DNA of 64,000 nt from Conus ventricosus (taxonomy: Eukaryota; Mollusca; Gastropoda; Neogastropoda; Conidae), in assembly GCA_018398815.1 (NCBI GenBank), contig CM031622.1, positions 14,378,433-14,442,432 of the forward strand, in the 5' to 3' direction. The translations under genes and the position numbers were made by a program. The first letter of the stretch is position 1, and each line of letters starts with the position of its first letter. Shown here piece after piece: positions 36,001 to 45,760 of this stretch. The notes under the pieces were generated by a model. That model worked only from the letters and a program-made list of their open reading frames with translations, had not been told where the DNA came from and did not search any database.

Positions 36001-37097
36001 TGAGACAATTGTGGCATATTGAACAACTTGATCACTTTCTTTGCGCCCTCTTCATAATTTTAATGAGACAATTGTGGCATATTGAACAACTTGATCACTT
36101 TCTTTGCGCCCTCTTCATAATTTTAATGAGACAATTGTGGCATATTGAACAACTTGATCACTTTCTTTGCGCCCTCTTCATAATTTTAATGAGACAATTG
36201 TGGCCATATTGAACAACTTGATCACTTTCTTTGCGCCCTCTTCATAATTTTAATAGACATTTGTGGCATATTGACAACTTGATCACTTCTTTGCGCCTCT
36301 TCATATTTTAATGAGACAATTGTGGCATATTGAACAATTTGATCATTTCTTTGCGCCCTCTTCATAATTTTAATGAGACAATTGTGGCATATTGAACAAC
36401 TTGATCACTTTCTTTGCGCCCTCTTCATAATTTTTAATGAGACAATTGTGGCATATTGAACAACTTGATCACTTTCTTTGCACCCTCTTCATAATTTTAA
36501 TGAGACAATTGTGGCATATTGACAAACTTGATCACTTTCTTTGCGCCCTCTTCATAATTTTAATGAGACAATTGTGGCATATTGAACAACTTGATCACTT
36601 TCTTTGCGCCCTCTTCAAAATTTTTTAATGAGACAATTGTGGCATATTGAACCACTTGATCACTTTCTTTGCGCCCTCTTCATAATTTTAATGAGACAAT
36701 TGTGGCATATTGAACAACTTGATCACTTTCTTTGCACCCTCTTCATAATTTTAATGAGACAATTGTGGCATATTGAACAACTTGATCACTTCTTTGCGCC
36801 CTCTTCATAATTTTAATGAGACAATTGTGGCATATTGAACAACTTGATCACTTTCTTTGCGCCCTCTTCATAATTTTAATGAGACATTGTGGCATATTGA
36901 ACAACTTGATCACTTTCTTTGCGCCTCTTCATAATTTTAATGAGACAATTGTGGCATATTGAACAACTTGATCACTTTCTTTGCACCCTCTTCATAATTT
37001 TAATGAGACAATTGTGGCATATTGAACAACTTGATCACTTTCTTTGCACCCTCTTCATAATTTTAATGAGACAATTGGTGGCATATTGAACAACTTG
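33010..37097. repeat. 63-bp minisatellite, about 65 units, half of it noisy
   Basis: The unit CTTGATCACTTTCTTTGCAC + CCTCTTCATAATTTTAATGA + GACAATTGTGGCATATTGAACAA. From about 36000 to 37097 units are nearly identical (a CGCCC/CACCC variant alternates); from 33200 to 35980 nearly every unit has multiple one- or two-base deletions. The left arm has only two units (about 6920-7045). The difference in quality within one array looks like poor consensus polishing rather than biological decay. Confidence 0.95.
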
Positions 37098-37321
37098 AGG
37101 TTGTCTCTCCATGAAAATGATTCTAATGGTGTTCATTTCTTGCCGAGTTCACTCGTATTTTTTTTAAGCCTACCTTCAACATCAGAACTGACTTACTTTG
37201 TTTTTTCTAACATGAAGCAAAAACGATCTTCAAGATTTGCTGTTTCGGTTTGTAGGTGTTGTAACTGTGTTTTCATCACTCCCAGTCTTTGCCCAAGCGA
37301 ATTGAAATGTGTCTTGAACCA

Positions 37322-37690
37322 GCCACCGTGGCGAAGTGGTTAGCGTCGCGGACTCCCGGCTGGGAGGTCGTGGGTTCGAATCCCATCAGTCATGTGGGTT
37401 TTTCTACCCCGACCGGCTCCTACCCAGAGTTGAGTTTGCTGCGGACCCAGCTGGAAAGACTGGGACCACAAAGTGGAGTTTCATCCACTTAATGGATGCG
37501 TTTCTGAGAGTGTTGCTCAAATTTCCTGACCAACACTGCAGGTGCCTGCATCTCTCGGGCTTGGTTGACGCCGGGATATATTATGAAAGGAAGCATAGAG
37601 TACAGCCCTGTCATGTAGTCTCAGACCGAAATGGAAATCCGTAGCATCATCTTAATCATCCTCATTCTCATCGATCAGCATAAAAAAAAA
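37322..37690 (+). mobile_element. Second tRNA-derived SINE family, right arm copy
   Basis: The head reads GCCACCGTGGCGAAGTGGTT with GGGTTCGAATCCC downstream, giving clear A- and B-box spacing of a Ser/Leu-like tRNA ancestor. The body ends in ATC-rich sequence and a short A run at about 37682-37690. The CAGACCTG-family transposon (37722-38369) lies 31 bases further on. Confidence 0.78.
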
Positions 37691-37721
37691 GTCTCAAATT
37701 CTGTGGCCCTTCATGCCCTGC

Positions 37722-38369
37722 CAGACCTGTTTACCCCCTTGGCTACCCAAGTGTAATCCCAAATACTGAAAAGTGTAATCTTATGGGGGAAAAGTGTAAT
37801 CGAAGGCGCTTGTGAGAAGCCGTGCCCACATGTCTCTTACAATCGAACATTCCGCCATGTTCACAGCTGAAGTCCGACTTGCATATGCTACAATGCACAT
37901 ATCCCGGCCCTTTTCTTGATGGGAAAAGACAGTTATACTTGTCATGGTATACCTGGCGGTATTTTTGAGTAACTCGTGCCTTTTTTGGTTTCTCAGGAAC
38001 TGTTTCTTCCATAACACGGCAATCAGAATCGTCGTCTGTCTCATGCTGAGCACGCTTTGACGCCATCTTTGATAATGATGTCAACCCGCGAAAGTTATCT
38101 CCCTTACTAAAACGTTCAACCTCATGCCTGCCCGCAATGCTGGCTTTCGGTTACACCGATATGAAGGAATAACTGAACACTGTAACTTTCGCAGGCGGCA
38201 CAGTGAGTGAACGGGCCATCGCGTTGTTGAACCGACGAGAATGATTGCTTTCGAAAAGTGTAGTTTTGGCGATCCGCGTGGCGGAATTTAATGTTTGAAG
38301 GCGTAATGGCGTAATTGGAGGTTTGAAATCGTGATTTATTACGCCAAAGGCGTAAAGTAAACAGGTCTG
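37722..38369 (-). mobile_element. 648-bp DNA transposon, same CAGACCTG family, encoding a zinc-finger N-terminus
   Basis: The termini are CAGACCTGTTTAC in inverted orientation. The flanks are a 6-bp duplication CCCTGC (37716-37721 and 38370-38375). The left arm lacks the element at about 4320-4335, though that stretch is noisy. Near one end AAGTGTAATC occurs three times; near the other GGCGTAAT recurs. On the - strand an ATG near 38066 begins MASKRAQHETDDDSD, followed by a basic stretch and then VHCSICKSDFSCEHGG...CKRHVGTASHKR. This is a C-x2-C...H-x5-H finger of the BED/TTF-like type that opens many cut-and-paste transposases. The frame then runs out near the terminus, so this looks like an internally deleted, non-autonomous copy that kept the DNA-binding exon. 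Confidence 0.85.
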
Positions 38370-38865
38370 CCCTGCTCTCATGGTGACCTCAATTTCGATG
38401 TCCTCTCCACGTCTGTGGTCTTGGTTTGGTTCCATCGGGGTCACCGGTATCGGCGAGTCCATGGGGGCTGTCATTGGACGGACATGGTGGCGCCCTCCGG
38501 GAGAGCTCACGAACGCCGGCTCTGCAACTAAGCAATTATTGTCGTCAGTAGGGGGCTTAGTAGGTGGTGTCCTGCATGTGTTAGATCAGAACAGGCGCCA
38601 CTGAACACCACCGAAGTGACTCGGCAGCAGTGCAGTGTCTCCTCCAGTGGGTTGCCTCTTGACGACTTGACATTGACTGCTCCCTATGGATTGCCGGTGC
38701 TGGGGCTGCGGCGGGGCCGACCGGGCTGTGGCTGTGGACGGGGTGTGAACGAGCGGCATGGGTGCACTGCCTCTGAGGAGGCGCAGAGGTTGGGACAGCA
38801 AAACAAAAACAAAAAAAAATGAAACACTCTAAACAAGAAAACACGTCTTTCTTCAACCTTTGACC

Positions 38866-38929
<64 letters not shown>

Positions 38930-39139
38930 CAGCTGGGCACAGTATCTCACTTAAACCGAGGATGTCCGTTGTTGATGGCCTCATCAGGAAAAAAGATGGA
39001 CCTAGAGGCTCCACGCTCAGGATCAGGAGAGGCAGAAGGGGAGGTGAATTCTCCCACCCCTAACCTACACAAAAACGTTCAAGTTTCCCCATAACAGGGT
39101 GCCAATGTCCTTTGATCCACAATCTTCACAGACCTAACA

Positions 39140-39268
39140 TTCAGATACAAATTTGTGTGTGTGTGTGTGTGTGTGTGCGTGTGCGAGTTGTGTATTGTGT
39201 ACATGCATATGGGCAAGTGTGTGTGTAGTAGTACTTCAGTATTACGTCTGTTCACGTATGTGATATTA

Positions 39269-39327
<59 letters not shown>

Positions 39328-39530
39328 TGCATAAATGTCTGTGACTATGTGTTCGCATAATGTGATTACCTATATGCATGCAAGTATGCAAATGTCCCTC
39401 TAAGCAGTGTGTGTATGAGTGTGTGTATGTGAGGTGTGCATGTGTATGTGTGCGAGTGTATTTTGTGTGAAGTGTGAGTGTGTGTGTGTGTGAGTGCTCA
39501 TTTGTGTGTGTATGTGTGTGCAAGTGCATG

Positions 39531-39600
<70 letters not shown>
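39140..39600. repeat. (TG)n and (GA)n microsatellite cluster, right arm
   Basis: (TG)n at 39155-39178 and 39534-39600, and (GA)n at 39274-39327. It is the reverse-complement counterpart of 3109-3602. Confidence 0.95.
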
Positions 39601-39601
<1 letters not shown>

Positions 39602-39954
39602 CGTGAATCTAGATTTTTACTCAGAACAAAGCCATGTTATTTCTTGGCATCAAACTGTATCATGAAAATTAATGTGAGATTTACCTCATCCCATATTAAT
39701 TCTATGCTTATCTCATTTTTTCAAGGTAGTTTCTTCTTTTTAGTTTTGAGCCCTTTCCCTAATGGTTATCACGGCAGGCAGAACTCCAGTTTCTACCAAG
39801 TAAGTATAGAAGAAAACAAGTGACAAACAATAAATAAATAAACAAATAAACTAACAAACAAACAAAAACAGGAATACCACAGAATTAAGGGGGAAAACCC
39901 TTTTAATCACACATTTATTCCTCTGACTCAGTTTGATTAAAACAGTGATGCATA

Positions 39955-40028
39955 TGTACACTACTCAAATGGAGTACACTACTCAAATGGAGTACACTAC
40001 TCAAATGGAGTACACTACTCAAATGGAG
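39955..40028. repeat. 18-bp tandem repeat, 4 units (right arm)
   Basis: The unit is GTACACTACTCAAATGGA. The left arm at about 2718-2758 has only one or two diverged units, another length difference between arms. Confidence 0.85.
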
Positions 40029-42184
40029 CGAACATGAAAAAAGTCCTCACGGTTAGCGAGATCTATTGAAAGATGGTCTGTTTGCCAACAGTATAGAAAT
40101 ACACACACCACACAACAAAAGTTGGACAGCATGTATGTCTATGCACCACATCAACATCAAGTGCGTCCATTTTCACCACCTGATGCAAGAGCTGGAAACT
40201 CGACCAAACTCTGCAGCAAATTATCTGAAATATGTTCTCCACAGAATACAACGGACTGCATTTTGACGAAAGTATTCTTCTACTTGTGTCATTGGTCGAT
40301 TTAAAGGGAATTCACTCTTACACACCAAGCACAAATACCTAGCACCCCCTACACACACACACACACTCACACACACAAAAGACATCAAAGCAGGCATTTT
40401 CATTTCCATGAAACAAACTTTGTCATCAGACAATAACGCTATAATCAAATCACCATCTAACGAAACCCCCAACCCCCACCCCCCCACCCCCAACACCACT
40501 TTCCCGCACCCACACACACAAAAAAAAAAAACATACAGTATGAGGAATCCTGAAAAACATACTGGCTCAAAGAATTTGCTTGATTAGAACAACAAGACCA
40601 CAAGTCAGTCTGATAAAACTGTGCAGCAGCCCACACAAAGTCGGCTCCTGATAACAAACGAGGAAAATGTTTTCACTGCCTGATCATCAAACTTTTCAAC
40701 ATACAAGAGACCCACACTTGCCTAGCTGTAACACTATTTCACTGGGTCATGTCATCTGCAGAAAAAAACAACTGAGAAGACACACCAAATCATATGATAT
40801 TCGCTTACTCCAGGCAGCATGGCACACAAAGAAAAGAGCTTCAAAATGATTTCCTTGTATTTATCTTCCATGCTTGGAATAAAGACTAAATTGTGCTAGA
40901 CTTGACCCAATTACCCCATGTTCAGGTTGAGTGCAGACGGCTGAATACGTTCATGTGTGCCCAACCAGAGGCAAGCAGCTGGCGGAAAAGGCTTTGAAAG
41001 AAATGTTAACAATGAGAAAGTGGGCATACTTATGTGAAGTCTGGAAAAGCTGCCACAGTTTGACTCTAGGTGATCCAGAGACTTGGACAAAATCCAGGAA
41101 GCAATGCACTTTCTACTACTGTAATCTTTGAAGTTCTATTCCGTCCATTAGGAGCTTGAAAGTATTTTTCAAGGCCACCTTTGTAGGTCCACATCACACC
41201 ACCCTACCTCCCTCTTTGAGACTACAGAATCCAAGAGTCCTGACTTCTTCGGCAGCCCCCTGGGCACTTTGGAAGAGACTCCCTTGCTGGAAGCACCCTT
41301 GCCATTTACTCCTGGGAGGAGGAAATACTGATGAATAAAGATACAGAGAAAAAGAGAAGCATGCAAAAATAAAAGAACTTGTTAACTCTCTGGGGATGAA
41401 GGGCCCCTATCGGGCCCCAACTCGTACACGCATTTCAGACGAAGGGCCCTGATCGGGGGTTTTGTACAATTTTGAATTTTTGGAGTAGCACCCGCCTCGC
41501 GGATGACATGTTAATCTAATTAGAATATCATTGACCTTTCCCCTTTCGAAAGCAGCTAATGGTTCATGAAATTTTCGCTGAGCGAGCGAGCCACTGGGCA
41601 TTTTTGTTAGTCACTGTTCATCTGTTCAATATATGTCTACAATGGCGTCTCAACTCAGTACTACTCCACAGCGAAGCCCAGACATATGTCGCTGTAGTCA
41701 GCGATTTATGGCCTTAGAAGTGTTAAAATCACCTCAGACTGATGGTTCAGACATTGAGGAAGACTTTGACGACAGTAATGAGGATTTCTATTGAAAGTGG
41801 AGTTGAGAGAAGTTCCGATTCTGAACTCAGTCTGGCGGCACCGATAGCTGATGCGAGTGACAAGAGTGGAGAGGGTGGTGGTAGTAACGATCGCACAACA
41901 CAGTCCAAGCAGAGAGGACAGCGGGTGCCAGACATGACAGAGGAAGGGATTTTACGGTTCATGATGCAGGACCGGCATGAAGTGTGCCAGACATGACAGA
42001 GGAAGGGATTTTACGGTTCATGATGCAGGACTGGCATGAAGATTGTTTATTTGTTCTGCTGTGCCACCTTTCACTGGCTTACTCACATCACCAGAATGCC
42101 ACACCCCTTCACTGTCTTCTTCGGCTGAAAATGCATCGTCTGCCACATGTGGTCAAGTCCGGGCTTCCTGGCAAGGTGCGTACA

Positions 42185-43852
42185 TTTCATTGCGTTATCA
42201 TCCTATAACTGTTAGGGCTTTTTTCTATCTCACTCACACAGGTATCATTATGTTATCATCCTGTAACTGTTAGGGCTTTTTTCTATCTCACTCACACAGG
42301 TATCATTATGTTATCATCCTGTAACTGTTAGGGCTTTTTTCTATCTCACTCACACAGGTATCATTATGTTATCATCCTGTAACTGTTAGGGCTTTTTTCT
42401 ATCTCACTCACACAGGTATCATTATGTTATCATCCTGTAACTGTTAGGGCTTTTTTCTATCTCACACAGGTATCATTATGTTATCATCCTGTAACTGTTA
42501 GGGCTTTTTTCTATCTCACTCACACAGGTATCATTATGTTATCCTGTAAACTGTTAGGGCTTTTTTCTATCTCACTCACACAGGTATCATTATGTTATCA
42601 TCCTGTAACTGTTAGGGCTTTTTTCTATCTCACTCACACAGGTATCATTATGTTATCATCCTGTAACTATTAGGGCTTTTTTCTATCTCACTCACACAGG
42701 TATCATTATGTTATCATCCTGTAACTGTTAGGGCTTTTTTCTCACTCACACAGGTATCATTATGTTATCATCCTATAACTGTTAGGGCTTTTTTCTATCT
42801 CACTCACACAGGTATCATTATGTTATCATCCTATAACTGCTAGGGCTTTTTTCTATCTCACTCACACAGGTATCATTATGTTATCATCCTGTAACTGTTA
42901 GGGCTTTTTTCTATCTCACTCACACAGGTATCATTATGTTATCATCCTGTAACTGTTAGGGCTTTTTTCTATCTCACTCACACAGGTATCATTATGTTAT
43001 CATCCTGTAACTGTTAGGGCTTTTTTCTATCTCACTCACACAGGTATCATTATGTTATCATCCTGTAACTGTTAGGGCTTTTTTCTATCTCACTCACACA
43101 GGTATCATTATGTTATCATCCTGTAATGTTAGGGCTTTTTTCTCACTCACACAGGTATCATTATGTTATCATCCTATAACTGTTAGGGCTTTTTTCTATC
43201 TCACTCACACAGGTATCATTATGTTATCATCCTATAACTGTTAGGGCTTTTTTCTATCTCACTCACACAGGTATCATTATGTTATCATCCTATAACTGTT
43301 AGGGCTTTTTTCTATCTCACTCACACAGGTATCATTATGTTATCATCCTATAACTGTTAGGGCTTTTTTCTATCTCACTCACACAGGTATCATTATGTTA
43401 TTATCCTATAACTGTTAGGGCTTTTTTCTATCTCACTCACACAGGTATCATTATGTTATCATCCTATAACTGTTAGGGCTTTTTTCTATCTCACTCACAC
43501 AGGTATCATTATGTTATCATCCTATAACTGTTAGGGCTTTTTTCTATCTCACTCACACAGGTATCATTATGTTATCATCCTATAACTGTTAGGGCTTTTT
43601 TCTATCTCACTCACACAGGTATCATTATGTTATCATCCTATAACTGTTGGGCTTTTTTTCTATCTCACTCACACAGGTATCATTATGTTATCATCCTATA
43701 ACGTTAGGGCTTTTTTCTATCTCACTCACACAGGTATCATTATGTTATCATCCTATAACTGTTAGGGCTTTTTTCTATCTCACTACACAGGTATCATTAT
43801 GTTATCACCCTATAACTGTTAGGGCTTTTTTCTATCTCACTCACACAGGTAT
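42185..43852. repeat. 58-bp minisatellite, about 29 units
   Basis: The unit is ATTATGTTATCATCCTGTAA + CTGTTAGGGCTTTTTTCTAT + CTCACTCACACAGGTATC. CCTGTAACTG dominates at the start and CCTATAACTG toward the end, so variants are clustered as expected from local unit duplication. The left arm carries a single unit (about 480-540). It lies inside the old piggyBac-like element. Confidence 0.95.
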
Positions 43853-44212
43853 CGGCGTACACACACACACACACACACATTTATGAAAGTAATTACAATG
43901 ATAATTACACCATATTGACATATTCTCCTATTTTCAGGAGACAGCATGGGCGAGTAAAATAAAAAGAAAGCGTTTTTAGATAGATAATGATTTATCTGCA
44001 GTTGTGTCAGGTGCTGTTGCTGTTTGCAGTGGATGGATAGAAAACCAGTCTGTATCACCACCGCCAGGGTCAACCCCTACACCATGACAGATGTGACTGT
44101 GACGGACCATTTCCCGTCCAGTCACAAATTTTTATGCAACCGGGCAAACCGGAAGGTAGTCGTCCGGATGCCGGTTAAAAAGTTTACCTGACTGCTGCTC
44201 ACCTGCGCACTG

Positions 44213-45635
44213 CAGACCTGTGCACCCCCAGCAAGACATCCCAGTATCCAAGCAAATGATTTTCAGTATTTTGGGTGAGCTTTCAGTATTCTGAATGTTT
44301 CCAAGACACATATAAAACAAAGTGAAAAAGAAACACGTGAATTGCCCCGGTCACTCCTTTGTCATAAATCGTCCCAGTACAAGGTGATCACGATGCAGAA
44401 TCTTCCGACACATCCGAAAATAATCAACAGAAGTTAACAGTTTGTATGGCCGCACTTTGAATATGGAAATATCATATGGTATCCCTTACTCAAAAGGCAG
44501 TCAAAGGCAGTAGAGAAGGTACAAAGAAGGGCTACAAAGCTACTACGGGAATGCAAAAATATGGATTATGAACAACGGCTAAGATACTTAAACTTACACT
44601 CCTTAAAGGTAGACGTATCCGCGGTGATCTGATCGAAGTATATAAAATATTTAATGATATGGTGGATGTACAAATAGAGGATTTCTTCAAATTATATACT
44701 GATAGTGTTACAAGGAAGCCAGATGGGAAAATCTTCATTGAACACTGTCAGACTAATAAACGTAAAATGGTTTTTGGAAAGAGAGTAGGCTAACACATCT
44801 TTGGAATGATCTACCAACTAACATCACAGTTTGCACAATCTACTAACTCATTTAAAAATCTCCTTGATGCGGATCATAAATTCACTAAATTGTTATTTGA
44901 ATTTGATTAACAAACCAATATGCGCATATGCAACAAACCAATTCAGAATACTAAACAATACATGGATGGGATTCAAGAAAGGCGCGAGCCTAGGCTACGT
45001 ATATCAGCCTGTCCCCTACTACTACTACTACTTTAAAAAAAATGTGTTTTGGACAAGTCTATTATGTTCACAGCAAGTCACTTATTTGCATACGCTGGCT
45101 TGAACAGCTGAACTCTTTTTTTTTCCCCCCGAACCACAGACTGCCGGTGAACTGTCATTCTCTACGCCGTTTGCCGCAGCAACAATCTCCACCAACACTT
45201 GTAGACGCTTCGTCATCCGCCATGTTTGAACGCACGCGTACGAGATACGGAGCACGGCCGCAGTTGCGCATTTCATGACAAAGTCGAGTGACATATGCCA
45301 ATGTAATGTACACAAGATAACTTCGTTTGCCCTCAATGTATAGTCTGCTCATATGATATTATTATCATCTAACGGCAGGGCGAGACCAACGACTTCGCAA
45401 AAAAACATTTCGTTCACCTGACAACGGAATTGCATTCTCCGCGCCTGATTATGTCCCTTAGTTTCACCGCTAAGGTGACTGTGCAAACTGTCAATTTTTG
45501 CGGCGGAGATCGAAGCAGCCGATACCGTATTTCGGTGACGAGTAAATCCGTATTTTGAGCGCACTATCAGTATTTCCGTATCCCCAGCTTAAATCCGTAC
45601 TAAATACGGAGAAATACGGGGGGTGCACAGGTCTG
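44213..45635 (-). mobile_element. 1423-bp DNA transposon with 17-bp TIR (CAGACCTG family), right arm only
   Basis: The ends are a perfect 17-bp inverted repeat, CAGACCTGTGCACCCCC. The flanks are a perfect 6-bp target duplication GCACTG (44207-44212 and 45636-45641). The left arm has the empty site: one GCACTG at the matching place around 116-124 (reverse strand). Subterminal motifs recur (CAGTATT near one end, several AAATACGG near the other). On -, an ATG near 45222 opens a short frame starting MADDEASTSVGGDCC, which could be a transposase start; no catalytic domain was found. A LINE 3' end (about 44440-45035) lies inside. The 6-bp duplication does not fit the 8-bp rule of hAT, so I leave the superfamily open. 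Confidence 0.88.
44440..45035 (+). mobile_element. CR1/Rex1-like LINE 3' fragment nested in the 1423-bp DNA transposon
   Basis: With small frameshifts, the + strand reads VQRRATKLLRECKNMDYEQR then LRYLNLHSLKGRRIRGDLIE and VYKIFNDMVDVQIEDFF. This is the conserved segment that follows the RT palm in CR1/Rex1-type LINEs. It continues to KRKMVFGKRVG...WNDLP and ends near a (TAC)n tail at about 45016-45033, as expected for target-primed insertion of a 5'-truncated copy. It lies inside the CAGACCTG-family transposon and was therefore carried with it or inserted later. Confidence 0.82.
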
Positions 45636-45760
45636 GCACTGTTAAAAGCCGGGTGAGCTGAACTGGTTAGGCAGTCTCTGCAGTGATTCCGGAAACGCAA
45701 CTATCCAGAAGGCCGAAGGGGGGATTTCCACTTTTTTTTGGGGGGGGCAGTCAGTTAACC

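Larger units (their letters stand above)
41386..45754 (+). mobile_element. piggyBac-like element, right-arm copy, disrupted
   Basis: Counterpart of 31-1339, with TTAA at 41382-41385 and 45755-45758. On + an ATG at about 41642 begins MASQLSTTPQRSPDIC, and the frame reaches an acidic DGSDIEEDFDDSNEDF tract before a stop. The 59-bp tandem duplication seen on the left is repeated at about 41926-42043. The copy is inflated by a 58-bp minisatellite (42185-43852) and by a 1423-bp transposon (44213-45635), both absent from the left copy. It is a remnant without a DDE domain. Confidence 0.45.
22999..45760 (-). repeat. Right arm of giant inverted repeat (GCLC intron, copy B)
   Basis: This is the reverse complement of 1-13052 plus arm-specific insertions (26752-28225, 28757-29435, 37722-38369, 44213-45635) and expanded minisatellites (22999-24388, about 33010-37097, 42185-43852). 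It begins immediately after the 1000-N gap inside a 39-bp VNTR, a typical place for an assembly to break. Similarity at the outer end fades into noisy sequence after a TTAA at 45755-45758, which pairs with the TTAA at 27-30. Confidence 0.95.

Noticed and set aside
42185..43852. Array of splice acceptors (pyrimidine tract + CACACAG/GT) acting on GCLC
   Set aside because: In contig B the gene runs on the opposite strand, so these would be antisense; the pattern comes from repetition of one sequence.
1..45760. Fold-back read artefact of a single molecule
   Set aside because: The arms differ by complete transposon insertions with target duplications and by VNTR lengths, so they represent two different molecules.
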